Shown here: positions 34,760-43,254 of the stretch, piece by piece
Layout of the letters: the number at the start of each line of letters is the position of its first letter
How positions within the stretch are numbered: position 1 is the stretch's first letter
Assembly: GCA_946548065.1 (NCBI GenBank)
Contig: CAMNPM010000013.1
Location: 1-55,032, forward strand
Reading direction: 5' to 3'
Origin: an uncultured Prevotella sp.
GTDB lineage: Bacteria; Bacteroidota; Bacteroidia; Bacteroidales; Bacteroidaceae
DNA length: 55,032 nucleotides
Made by a program: the position numbers and the translations under genes
Notes under the pieces: generated by a model
Databases searched by the model: none
What the model was told of the DNA's origin: nothing
Seen by the model: the letters and a program-made list of their open reading frames with translations, nothing else

Positions 34760-35584
34760 ATGAGCAGAAAGCTGTTTTGCGAAATATCGCCTTTCACCTA
34801 TCGTCTGTCGATGGAGAAGGAAATCCTGAAGCGTAAGTTGAAGGACTTCTTTCGCAAGACTGTTTTCGCACATGAACGGATTTCGGACTCCCTGCCCGTT
34901 CTCGTCTATCAGCACAAGTCGCTCATACGTCGCCGATTGGGCAATGTCGATATGCAGCTGCAGGAGAACAAGGCCACTAACCTCGCCCTCGCCGTCACCC
35001 ATATCCACGGCTTGCTCATCCGTCCAGGCGAGACTTTTTCCGTTTGGAAGCTTATCGGACGAACCACTGAGTGCAAAGGCTACAAAGAAGGACTGACCAT
35101 TGCAAAAGGGCAACCGTCAAAGGGCATCGGTGGAGGGTTGTGCCAGTTGTCGAACCTGATTCACTGGATGATTCTGCACAGCGAACTGACCATTGTGGAG
35201 CATCATCACCACGACGGTCTCGACCTCTTCCCAGACTTTGGCCGTCAGATTCCATTCGGGACAGGCACCAGTATTTCCTATAACTACATCGACTACCGTG
35301 TGAGGAACGAGACCACCAACACTTATCAGCTTCGTCTATGGGTGGATGGCGAATACCTGTGCGGAGAACTCCGTGCCGCAGAACTTCAGCCGCATACCTT
35401 CCACATCCATGCGGAGAACGAGTATTTTTCCAGAGAAGGCGATGCGGTTTATAGAAACGGACAAGTCTATCGTGATGTCATCGACCGTGTTACTGGCCGA
35501 TGTCTCGAAAGCCAGCTTATCCGTACCAACCATGCCAAGGTGATGTACGAACTGCCTCCGTCCATAACTATCCGAGAACAATGA
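34760..35584 (+). CDS. VanW-like protein
   Basis: 274 residues. The VanW core is clear: LIRPGETFSVWKLIGRTT, GLTIAKGQPSKGIGGGLCQLSNLIHWMIL, then HHHHDGLDLFPDFGRQIPFGTGTS. VanW-type proteins occur with some vancomycin-resistance clusters but also widely elsewhere; the biochemical role is unresolved. No Van ligase, dehydrogenase or two-component genes are nearby, so no resistance is implied. Co-directional with the YbjQ-like and LUD genes. Confidence 0.85.
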   Translation: MSRKLFCEISPFTYRLSMEKEILKRKLKDFFRKTVFAHERISDSLPVLVYQHKSLIRRRLGNVDMQLQENKATNLALAVTHIHGLLIRPGETFSVWKLIGRTTECKGYKEGLTIAKGQPSKGIGGGLCQLSNLIHWMILHSELTIVEHHHHDGLDLFPDFGRQIPFGTGTSISYNYIDYRVRNETTNTYQLRLWVDGEYLCGELRAAELQPHTFHIHAENEYFSREGDAVYRNGQVYRDVIDRVTGRCLESQLIRTNHAKVMYELPPSITIREQ

Positions 35585-35614
35585 TTATTCATAAACTATA
35601 AAAGACAAACAACT

Positions 35615-35932
35615 ATGATACTTACAACTACACAACAGATTGAGGGTCATCCCGTCCGCGAGTACAAGGGTGTGGTGACGGGTGAAACGATTATTGGAGC
35701 AAACTTCGTGAAGGATTTTTTCGCAGGTATCCGCGACATCGTTGGAGGACGCTCCAGCAGTTACGAGAAGGTTCTGCGCGAGGCAAAGGACACATCGATG
35801 AAGGAGATGATGGAGCGTGCCCAGGCTATGGGAGCCAATGCCATCGTGGGCATTGACATCGACTACGAGACCATCGGTGAGACCAACTCTATGCTGATGG
35901 TGGCTACCAGTGGAACAGCTGTGGTTATATAA
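35615..35932 (+). CDS. YbjQ/UPF0145 heavy-metal-binding-domain protein
   Basis: 105 residues, full length. Typical phrases are [31 protein letters not shown] (opening) and [18 protein letters not shown]. Members form small oligomeric cytoplasmic proteins of unknown function. It lies 30 nt after the VanW-like gene. Confidence 0.88.
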   Translation: MILTTTQQIEGHPVREYKGVVTGETIIGANFVKDFFAGIRDIVGGRSSSYEKVLREAKDTSMKEMMERAQAMGANAIVGIDIDYETIGETNSMLMVATSGTAVVI

Positions 35933-35947
35933 AACAGACCTTACATT

Positions 35948-36586
35948 ATGATACCACAGGAAGAGAGAAATCAGAAACTGGCGGAGCGGATGATCAAGAA
36001 CCTGAACCGCCGCAATATGGAAGCCTTCTATTGTCCTACGGGCAAGGAGGCTGTGGAGAAGGTTTCAGAACTCATTGCCGACAGAAGCACCGTGACATGG
36101 GGCGGAACAGCTACCGTCCGAGACTTAGGCATCCCAGAGGTTTTGAAAAGCAGGGGGACCCTCAAAGTCCTTGATCGTGACCTGGCAGAGACCCAGGAGG
36201 AAAAGGAGGCCATCTATCTCAAAGCTTTCACGGCAGATGTGTACTTGACGAGTGTCAACGCCATATCGGAAGATGGTGTCATCGTGAACATCGATGGCAA
36301 CGGCAATCGGGTAGCCGCTATCTCGTGGGGACCGAAAAAAGTCATCTTCGTCATAGGGCTCAACAAGGTGGCCCAGACGGTAGAGGCTGCACTGGCCAGA
36401 GCCCGCAGCACGGCATCGCCCATCAACGCCCAGCGGTTCGACATCAACACCCCTTGCAGAATCGACGGCACTTGCCATAACTGCAACTCGCCGGAGAGCA
36501 TCTGCAGCTACGTCCACTTCCTGCGTAATAGCCGTAACAAGGGACGGCATGTCGTAGTGCTTGTCGGTGAGGATTTGGGATATTAG
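35948..36586 (+). CDS. LUD-domain protein (LutC/DUF1121-like)
   Basis: 212 residues. The conserved start TWGGTATVRDLGIPEVL and the block TADVYLTSVNAISEDGVIVNIDGNGNRVAAI are typical of the lactate-utilisation (LUD) superfamily. Cys residues near the end (NTPCRIDGTCHNCNSPESIC) could bind a metal or Fe-S cluster. The usual LutA/LutB partners are absent, so the role in lactate oxidation is not supported here. It is the last gene of the four-gene run. Confidence 0.85.
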   Translation: MIPQEERNQKLAERMIKNLNRRNMEAFYCPTGKEAVEKVSELIADRSTVTWGGTATVRDLGIPEVLKSRGTLKVLDRDLAETQEEKEAIYLKAFTADVYLTSVNAISEDGVIVNIDGNGNRVAAISWGPKKVIFVIGLNKVAQTVEAALARARSTASPINAQRFDINTPCRIDGTCHNCNSPESICSYVHFLRNSRNKGRHVVVLVGEDLGY

Positions 36587-36672
36587 GAACAGGATAAAAT
36601 GGACAAGTTGTTATGAGTGGACTGTGATACCAGAACAGGAAAACAGAAACAAGAATGGAGCACCTGTCTCTG

Positions 36673-38004
36673 TTATTCCACAGTCGTGACGGACACGTCG
36701 ACACCCATGTACTTGACAGCTTCGCTGATGACCTGGAGTGTTGACTTGTCGCTGGCGAATACAGAGTTCAGTCCCTGTGGTTCCTGGGCAGGGTCGTTGG
36801 TGTAGTCGTCCCCAGGCTGCCATTGCTCGTGCTGAGGATTGGCAAAGCCACCCCAGCCCCAGAAGTTGCAACCGGCAAAATGGCCACCCCTGGAGGCATT
36901 GTCAGATACGGCACTGAACACCTGGCGATAGTAGATGTCGCGCCACTGGGTGGTGCTCTTCTTGTCGTATGAGAACTTGTCACGTGGAAATCCGAACTCC
37001 TCCATCACCAAGGGTTTGGCCAGCGAGTCGCAGACGGCAAGGTGCTGCCCGATATAGTCCATCGTATTCTTCAGGGCCACCTGCATGGTAGAGTCAGTCT
37101 GTAGGTTCTCCCCAGCCTGGTTGCGCAGCCAGCCCCAGTTGAAGGGCCATAGGTGTACGTTGCCGTAGTCGATGTTCTTGTCGGCAAGGGTGCGCGTCCA
37201 GGAGCTCAGGTCGTTCTCACAGCCCCACGAGCCCTCGCTGCCCACGGAGATGAGGTGGTTCTTGTCAAGCGAGCGGATGAGGGCTGCCGCCTCAGCCAGC
37301 CACTTCTCGAAGGCAGGCAGGGCCTCTTTGCTGAAGGCTCGCGGCTCGTTGCCTATCTGCCACGACATGATGGCGGGGTCATCGGTGTACTTGAGTCCCG
37401 TATAGCGGTTGGTACGGCCAAGGATGAAGCGTACGTAGTCGTAGAACAGTTGGTGGGCTTTTTCGTTGGTGGCAAACTGAGTCATCGCCTTCATAAATTC
37501 CGAGTAGCCTACCTCGTCGGGACGGGGCTGCTTGCCCAGTCCGGCATGCTCCAGGTAGAAGCCGTAGCCCCCACTCCACTCCCACGAATTGTTGAGGTAG
37601 AGCACTGCCACCATCTGTCGCTTGCCCATCTCCATGAGCAGATAGTCCAGTCCGGCCAGTATGGTATCGTTATACACTCCGGGTGATACCTGCAGCGTGG
37701 GTTCCACCTTGGTCTTGACTCCCCGCTCACCGTCCGAGCCCACAAGGATGCGCAGGTTGTCGATGCCCATGCGCTTCATCTCGTCCAGCTCTTTCAGCAG
37801 GCGCTCACGATTGCCTCCCTGGCCCTCGGAACCCAGTATGGCACCATACCAGAAGTTGGTGCCTACATAATAATAAGGTTTGCCTGCGCGCACGAAGTGT
37901 CCGTTTTCCACCCGCACGAAGTTGTCTGTCTCAGTCTGCGGCTTCTGTTGGCAGGCCACCAGTGTGATGACAGCAGCTGCCAGTAGTAATAGTTGTCTTT
38001 TCAT
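36673..38004 (-). CDS. GH5 subfamily 7-like mannan endo-1,4-beta-mannosidase, lipoprotein
   Basis: 443 residues with a signal peptide II (LVACQQKPQTETD). The start of the catalytic domain, YYYVGTNFWYGAILGS, is typical of GH5_7 mannanases. The acid/base Glu is in MSWQIGNEPRAF and the nucleophile in LVMEEFGFPRD. It should cleave beta-mannan or galactomannan. It lies 23 nt downstream of the BadF-type kinase on the same strand, apart from the main mannan locus, and may widen its substrate range. Confidence 0.92.
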   Translation of the reverse strand: MKRQLLLLAAAVITLVACQQKPQTETDNFVRVENGHFVRAGKPYYYVGTNFWYGAILGSEGQGGNRERLLKELDEMKRMGIDNLRILVGSDGERGVKTKVEPTLQVSPGVYNDTILAGLDYLLMEMGKRQMVAVLYLNNSWEWSGGYGFYLEHAGLGKQPRPDEVGYSEFMKAMTQFATNEKAHQLFYDYVRFILGRTNRYTGLKYTDDPAIMSWQIGNEPRAFSKEALPAFEKWLAEAAALIRSLDKNHLISVGSEGSWGCENDLSSWTRTLADKNIDYGNVHLWPFNWGWLRNQAGENLQTDSTMQVALKNTMDYIGQHLAVCDSLAKPLVMEEFGFPRDKFSYDKKSTTQWRDIYYRQVFSAVSDNASRGGHFAGCNFWGWGGFANPQHEQWQPGDDYTNDPAQEPQGLNSVFASDKSTLQVISEAVKYMGVDVSVTTVE

Positions 38005-38027
38005 CAGAGTTATAGGTTTTAGTGGGA

Positions 38028-38927
38028 TTATTGTCCATGATAGGCGATAAGTCCCTCCATGGGACTCTGCAGGATGTGTCCGATGTGGAAGTTCTCTTCC
38101 TGTGCAGCCTCTTCGAGCTGCCGCTGATAGGTGGAAGCCATAGACCCCACGAAATGGACGGGCAGGTCGGGCCGCTGGTAAGGCACGATGTTGGAACGGA
38201 AGAACTGCCGGAAGTTCTGCTTCACCAGGTCGCTGAGCAGCGGATTGGCTAGATGTTCCCTGATGTAAAGCGAAGTGGTGGCCAGGAACCGGTTGGCCAT
38301 TGGCTCGCGGTATACCTTATTAATAACATCAGCCTGGGTCAGCTTCTGCTCCTTGAGATAGCTGTCGCGTATGTCGACGAACAAGGGATTCTTGAAGATG
38401 GCATTCATGAAGAGTCTTCCCAGCACCGCCCCACTGCCCTCGTCGCCCAGGATATATCCCAGAGCGGGCGTGTTCTGCACTATGCCGTTGCCGTCGTATA
38501 GACAGCTGTTGGCCCCAGTGCCCAGGATACAGGCGATGCCTTCCTCATGCTGGCACAAGGCGCGGGCTGCCGCCATGAGGTCACTCTGAATCTCATTTTT
38601 CTCTGACGGGAACACCTCGGCCAGTATGCGCTTCATCATCGGCACATGAGCCGGTGTGCAGCCACTGCCGTAGAAGAACACCTGTATCTGCGAGAGCAGT
38701 GGCGTCTCCAGCGCGCGCGAGTTGACGAGCGAGGCGCGCGAGAAGGTGGAGAGCTGCGGCAGCAGCTCGTGAGCCAGAATCTGACGGATGTCGTCAGTGG
38801 TCTGATGAATGGGCGTAATGCCCTGAGTGTGAAAAGTGGCCACGATATCCCAGCTATGGGGATGGGGCGAATGCAGAAGCGTCCAGTCTGTCTTGGTGCT
38901 CCCACTGTCGGCTATAAGTATCATCAT
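38028..38927 (-). CDS. BadF/BadG-type sugar kinase (N-acetylglucosamine-kinase-like)
   Basis: 299 residues (start at 38927 or 38924). The actin-fold ATPase phosphate-1 motif is ILIADSGSTKTDW; a second motif is ACILGTGANSCLYDG, followed by ALGYILGDEGSGAVLGR. Family members phosphorylate amino sugars or hexoses in the cytoplasm. Being in an operon with a mannanase suggests that it may phosphorylate a hexose released from mannan, but this is inference. Confidence 0.85.
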   Translation of the reverse strand: MMILIADSGSTKTDWTLLHSPHPHSWDIVATFHTQGITPIHQTTDDIRQILAHELLPQLSTFSRASLVNSRALETPLLSQIQVFFYGSGCTPAHVPMMKRILAEVFPSEKNEIQSDLMAAARALCQHEEGIACILGTGANSCLYDGNGIVQNTPALGYILGDEGSGAVLGRLFMNAIFKNPLFVDIRDSYLKEQKLTQADVINKVYREPMANRFLATTSLYIREHLANPLLSDLVKQNFRQFFRSNIVPYQRPDLPVHFVGSMASTYQRQLEEAAQEENFHIGHILQSPMEGLIAYHGQ

Positions 38928-38943
38928 TCTTTTCTTTTTTCTG

Positions 38944-38951
38944 CAAAGGTA
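38944..38951 (-). promoter_or_regulatory. -7 box for the kinase/mannanase operon
   Basis: Minus-strand TACCTTTG, 17 nt upstream of the kinase ATG. Confidence 0.65.
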
Positions 38952-38958
38952 CGAAATA

Positions 38959-38990
38959 ATTCTTAATTCTTAATTCTTAATTCTCAATTT
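38959..38990. repeat. 8-bp tandem repeat in a divergent promoter region
   Basis: Four near-identical units of AATTCTTA type between the -7 box of the kinase (38944) and that of the MscS gene (38996), so both promoters share the repeat as spacer. Confidence 0.8.
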
Positions 38991-38995
38991 TTTCG

Positions 38996-39003
38996 TACCT
39001 TTG
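38996..39003 (+). promoter_or_regulatory. -7 box for the MscS-type channel gene
   Basis: TACCTTTG, 19 nt upstream of the ATG at 39023. Confidence 0.65.
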
Positions 39004-39022
39004 CGCACAAAATCAAGCTACA

Positions 39023-41347
39023 ATGAGGCGGACCATACTATTTATTGTCATCTTGCTGAGTGTGCTGCAGGCTCAAGCCGTGCTGAAGGAGAAAGATCTC
39101 AGCCAGACACTACAGATATTGCGCACGGAACTGACCGACTATCACCGTGACCTGTCGGAACGCATGGAGATGGACAGGAAGCAGAGCGAGCTGGTGCGCA
39201 GCCAGCTCATATCCATCATGAAGCGCTCGAACCAGATTTCGCTGATGCTCTATTCGCAGAAGCATGAATACCTGTTCGACCTGACCTATGCGTGTCATGA
39301 GGCCACGGAGCTCTACCAGGAATTCCGCCGCCAGCAGTTGCCCTTCAAGGCTTTCATGGGCAAGGCCGAGGGTGACATAGCGCGTTACGACTCGCTGATT
39401 ACCAGCCTGAAGGCCATGCCGACCAATTTGTTCGACGCACGTACCAGTACCGACCGCAACGTGTGTCTGACACTGGCCTCGAGCATTCGCAACTCGCTGG
39501 AAGAAAACCGCGAGACGCTGCAGGAGTATATCAAGATCTACGAGCTGACCGACCAACGCCTGTCGCGAATGAACGACTATGCGCAGAAGCGCTACAACGA
39601 CATCCAGACCAGTATCTTCAAGAACGGCGGCGACTCCTACTTCTCCATCCTGAAGAACTGGCGACGCTACTGGCACCAGATGACGGAGACCGTGAGCAAG
39701 AAGTACCAGCCCACAGACAACTCGCAATGGGACAGCCGCTGGATATTCGGTCTGCTGATTAGCGTCATCTTCTATGCCATCATTGCATCGGCACTCAACT
39801 TCGCAGCCATACGCTTCATAGTACCCCGGCGCTTCCGCACCGAGGAATTCATGAAGAAACGCGCCTGCATCACCATGGCCACCACCACCATCACCTTTGC
39901 GCTGATTCTGGGCGTCACGCTGGCTACGGTAGAGCAGAACTTCTTTATCATGGCAGCCAACCTGCTGGTCACCTATGCCTGGCTACTGGCCGTCATACTG
40001 ATTTCGCTGCTGCTGCGCGTCAGCGGCGACCAAATCAAGAGTGCCTTCCGCATCTATACACCGCTGATAGTGGTAGGATTCCTCGTCATTGCCTTCCGCA
40101 TCATCCTGATACCCAGCGAGCTGGTTAACATATTGTTTCCCCCTGTGCTGCTGGTCTGTGCCTTATGGCAGTGGAACGTCATCGGACGGCACAACCAGAA
40201 CGTGCCTCGCTCGGATATGTTCTATACCTACATCTCGCTGGCGGTGTTCCTGGGCTCCGTGATATGCTCATGGACAGGCTACACGCTGATGTCAGTACAA
40301 CTGCTCATCTGGTGGATCATGCAGCTGGCCTGCATCCTCACCATCACTTGCATCAGCCAGTATCTGAAGCTCTACAGCGAAAAACGACACCTGACCGAGA
40401 AACCCATCACCAAGACATGGGCCTACTACCTGATGTACAAGGTGATGCTACCTTCACTGGCCGTTGCGAGTGTCATGATCAGCATCTGGTGGGCGGCCGA
40501 CGTGTTCAACCTCTCTGACCTCTGCTGGCGCATCTTCAACTATCACTTCATCAACCAGAAGAATTTCCAGATCAGCATCATCAAGATTACCATCGTGGTA
40601 TGCCTGTGGTTTCTCTTCACCTACCTCAGCAAGACACTGCTCAAGCTCATCCACCTGCACTTCGAAACCACAGACCCCTCGACAGCAGAAAGCCGCACGG
40701 CCATGATGAAGAACGTCATCCAGATTCTTATCTGGGGAATGTGGGTACTGCTGTCGCTGAGCATCCTACATATCAGCGTCTCCTGGCTGCTGGCCATCAC
40801 CGGAGGGCTGTCCACTGGTATCGGTTTTGCCTCGAAGAACATCATCGAAAACATCTTCTACGGTGCATCCCTGATGACAGGCCGCATCAAGGTTGGCGAC
40901 TGGATTGAGGTGAACGGCACCATGGGCAAGGTAAGCAATATCAGCTACACCTCGACCGTCATCGAGTCGCTGTATGGAGAAATCATTACGTTCCAGAACT
41001 CGCAACTGTTCAGCAACAACTATAAGAACCTGACACGCAACCACGGCTATGTGCTGGCAGTGGTAAACTACGGCGTGGCCTACGGTTCAGACCTGGGGCA
41101 GGTGATGGAGCTGGTAGACACAGCTGTCAACCAGCACAAACACCGATTCACCGATAAAAAGAAGCAAGCCAAGTCGGTGGTGGGCGAACTTGCCGACTCG
41201 GGCATCAATCTGAAGATGTTCATCTGGGCTGAGGCTCCCAAGAAAGCCTACGTAGTGAGCGACACGCTGGAGCTCATCTACAACACCCTGAACCAGAACG
41301 GCATCGAGATACCGTTCCCACAGCAGGATGTACATATCAAGAGTTGA
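39023..41347 (+). CDS. large MscS-family mechanosensitive channel
   Basis: 774 residues. A cleavable signal peptide (about 1-18) leads into a periplasmic helical, coiled-coil-rich domain (about 20-235). Several transmembrane helices (about 240-560) follow. The MscS pore and beta domain is near the end: LLAITGGLSTGIGFASKNIIENIFYG, then RIKVGDWIEVNGTMGKVSNIS. It should open under membrane tension and release solutes after osmotic downshock. It is larger than E. coli MscS (286 residues) and resembles the MscK/MscM-type architecture. Confidence 0.9.
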   Translation: MRRTILFIVILLSVLQAQAVLKEKDLSQTLQILRTELTDYHRDLSERMEMDRKQSELVRSQLISIMKRSNQISLMLYSQKHEYLFDLTYACHEATELYQEFRRQQLPFKAFMGKAEGDIARYDSLITSLKAMPTNLFDARTSTDRNVCLTLASSIRNSLEENRETLQEYIKIYELTDQRLSRMNDYAQKRYNDIQTSIFKNGGDSYFSILKNWRRYWHQMTETVSKKYQPTDNSQWDSRWIFGLLISVIFYAIIASALNFAAIRFIVPRRFRTEEFMKKRACITMATTTITFALILGVTLATVEQNFFIMAANLLVTYAWLLAVILISLLLRVSGDQIKSAFRIYTPLIVVGFLVIAFRIILIPSELVNILFPPVLLVCALWQWNVIGRHNQNVPRSDMFYTYISLAVFLGSVICSWTGYTLMSVQLLIWWIMQLACILTITCISQYLKLYSEKRHLTEKPITKTWAYYLMYKVMLPSLAVASVMISIWWAADVFNLSDLCWRIFNYHFINQKNFQISIIKITIVVCLWFLFTYLSKTLLKLIHLHFETTDPSTAESRTAMMKNVIQILIWGMWVLLSLSILHISVSWLLAITGGLSTGIGFASKNIIENIFYGASLMTGRIKVGDWIEVNGTMGKVSNISYTSTVIESLYGEIITFQNSQLFSNNYKNLTRNHGYVLAVVNYGVAYGSDLGQVMELVDTAVNQHKHRFTDKKKQAKSVVGELADSGINLKMFIWAEAPKKAYVVSDTLELIYNTLNQNGIEIPFPQQDVHIKS

Positions 41348-41396
41348 TAGTTCGAGAGTGGAGAGGTGAGAAAAAAAGCAAAAAAGTTGCGAAAAG

Positions 41397-41427
41397 TTTG
41401 TGATTAGAAGAAAAATGCTTACCTTTG
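41397..41427 (+). promoter_or_regulatory. promoter of kdsA
   Basis: TTTG (41397-41400), 19 nt, TACCTTTG (41420-41427): the best -33/-7 pair in the window, 25 nt upstream of kdsA. Confidence 0.75.
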
Positions 41428-41452
41428 CAAGGTAATATGCATAACTAACTCT

Positions 41453-42214
41453 ATGATGAGACAGACATTCATTGCAGGTCCCTGTGTGATTGAGTCGGCA
41501 GAACTGCTGGACATCGTAGCAGCCAAGTTGGTGGAAATCAACAAGGAACAGGGGACTGACATTATATTCAAGGCCTCGTTTGACAAGGCTAACCGCACGT
41601 CAATACGGTCTTTCCGAGGACCGGGCATCGACAGAGGGCTGCAGATGCTGAGCGACGTGAAAGAGAAATATGGTCTGCGGCTGCTGACCGACATCCACGA
41701 AGCCTGGCAGGCCCAGCCTGCAGGGGAAGTGGTCGACGTGCTACAGATTCCCGCCTTCCTCTGCCGCCAGACCGACCTGTTGGTGGCTGCTGCCAGGACA
41801 GGGCGCACGGTGAACATCAAGAAAGCTCAGTTTCTGAGCGGCCAGGATATGCGCTACCCGGTAGAGAAAGCCCGCGATGCCGGTGCCAGCGACATCTGGC
41901 TGACAGAACGGGGGAACATGATGGGATACAACAATCTGGTGGTGGACTTTCGCAATATCCCCGATATGCTGGAGTTGGTGCCCACCGTCATCATGGACTG
42001 CACCCACAGCGTACAGCGACCGGGGGGAGCCGGCGGGAAGACAGGCGGCGACCGCCGCTTCGTGCCGCAGATGGCTCTCGCAGCCAAGGCCTTCGGGGCC
42101 ACGGGCTATTTCTTTGAGGTACACCCCACCCCAGACCAAGGTCTGAGCGATGCAGCCAACATGCTGGAGCTCGACAAGCTGGAAGGGCTGATAAAAGAAC
42201 TAGTAAGAAACTAG
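41453..42214 (+). CDS. kdsA: 3-deoxy-8-phosphooctulonate synthase KdsA
   Basis: 253 residues (ATG at 41453 or 41456). Typical motifs are FIAGPCVIES, KASFDKANRTSIRSFRGPG, LLTDIHE, DVLQIPAFLCRQTDLL, and TECG-like LTERGNMMGYNNLVVDFR. It condenses arabinose-5-phosphate and PEP to KDO-8-phosphate for the LPS core. It is followed by kdsD, which makes its substrate. The stop codon TAG is itself part of the CTAG repeat array that fills the spacer. Confidence 0.95.
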   Translation: MMRQTFIAGPCVIESAELLDIVAAKLVEINKEQGTDIIFKASFDKANRTSIRSFRGPGIDRGLQMLSDVKEKYGLRLLTDIHEAWQAQPAGEVVDVLQIPAFLCRQTDLLVAAARTGRTVNIKKAQFLSGQDMRYPVEKARDAGASDIWLTERGNMMGYNNLVVDFRNIPDMLELVPTVIMDCTHSVQRPGGAGGKTGGDRRFVPQMALAAKAFGATGYFFEVHPTPDQGLSDAANMLELDKLEGLIKELVRN

Positions 42215-42277
42215 CGGGACTAGTAAAACTAGTTGGACTAGTATGACTAGGACAACTAGGATAACTAGGAAAACTAG
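42200..42277. repeat. nine CTAG sites in a 9-bp tandem array between kdsA and kdsD
   Basis: CTAG starts at 42200, 42211, 42220, 42229, 42238, 42247, 42256, 42265 and 42274. From 42211 on the period is exactly 9 bp, with unit ACTAGnnnn; the last four bases vary. The array begins inside the last codons of kdsA and supplies its stop codon. Confidence 0.92.
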
Positions 42278-42291
42278 CAAAATATGACAAA

Positions 42292-43239
42292 ATGACAATA
42301 AGAGAATACGCAATACAATGTATCCAAGATGAGGCACAGGCGGTGCTGAACCTGATACCCCAGATGGACGAAAACTTTGACCGCGCCGTAGAGCTGATTA
42401 TGCAGTGTCACGGCAAGGTGATAGTTACAGGTGTCGGCAAGAGCGGACACATCGGTGCCAAGATTGCAGCGACATTGGCTTCGACCGGAACACCATCGTT
42501 CTTCATCAATCCGCTGGATGTCTTTCATGGCGACCTTGGCGTGATGTCGAAAGGCGATGTGGTAGTGGCCATCTCCAACTCAGGACAGACCGACGAGCTG
42601 CTGCGTTTCATCCCGATGGTGCTACACATGGAGATACCGATTATTGCCATGAGCGGCAATCCCAAGTCCCTGCTGGCCAAGTACTCCACATGCCATCTGA
42701 ACATCAGCGTGGAGAAGGAAGCCTGTCCGCTGAATCTGGCTCCCACGAGCAGCACCACGGCAACACTGGTAATGGGCGATGCCCTGGCCGTGGCACTGAT
42801 GGAGAAGCGCCATTTCAAGCCACAGGATTTCGCACAGTTCCATCCTGGCGGCGAACTGGGCAAGCGTCTGCTGACCACCGCTCAGGACGTGATGCTGACC
42901 GAGAACCTGCCACTGCTGACGGAGGAGATGCACCTGGGCGAGGCGATCATCCTGGTGAGCAAAGGCAAGCTGGGACTGGGAGTAGCCATCAAGGACGGCA
43001 TCGTCAGCGGGCTCATCACCGACGGTGACATCCGCCGGGCCATGGAGCGTTGGCAAGCCGAGTTCTTCAACCGCACCGTGGGCGACATCATGACCCGCAA
43101 TCCCAAGACCGTAGGACTCGAAGCCAAGATCTCAGACATTCAAAAGACAATGAACCAATATAAGATACATAACGTGCTCGTCGTTGACGAGGAACACCGA
43201 CTGCTCGGTATCGTCGACCGCTACGCATGTGTACTATAA
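42292..43239 (+). CDS. kdsD: arabinose-5-phosphate isomerase KdsD (KpsF/GutQ family)
   Basis: 315 residues. A SIS domain (about 30-180) has GVGKSGHIGAKIAATLASTG, HGDLGVMSKGDVVVAISNSGQTDE and LAPTSSTTATLVMGDALAVAL. Two CBS domains follow (about 200-260 and 265-315; MTRNPKTVG). It converts ribulose-5-phosphate to arabinose-5-phosphate, the KdsA substrate. It lies downstream of kdsA and 15 nt before the regulator-like gene. Confidence 0.95.
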   Translation: MTIREYAIQCIQDEAQAVLNLIPQMDENFDRAVELIMQCHGKVIVTGVGKSGHIGAKIAATLASTGTPSFFINPLDVFHGDLGVMSKGDVVVAISNSGQTDELLRFIPMVLHMEIPIIAMSGNPKSLLAKYSTCHLNISVEKEACPLNLAPTSSTTATLVMGDALAVALMEKRHFKPQDFAQFHPGGELGKRLLTTAQDVMLTENLPLLTEEMHLGEAIILVSKGKLGLGVAIKDGIVSGLITDGDIRRAMERWQAEFFNRTVGDIMTRNPKTVGLEAKISDIQKTMNQYKIHNVLVVDEEHRLLGIVDRYACVL

Positions 43240-43254
43240 AAAGCAACAGAGACT

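Noticed and set aside
34760..35584. Vancomycin-resistance function for the VanW-like gene.
   Set aside because: No vanH, vanA/B ligase, vanX or regulator genes nearby; VanW-like proteins are common outside resistance clusters.
35948..36586. Lactate oxidation operon.
   Set aside because: Only one LUD-domain gene; LutA- and LutB-type partners are absent.
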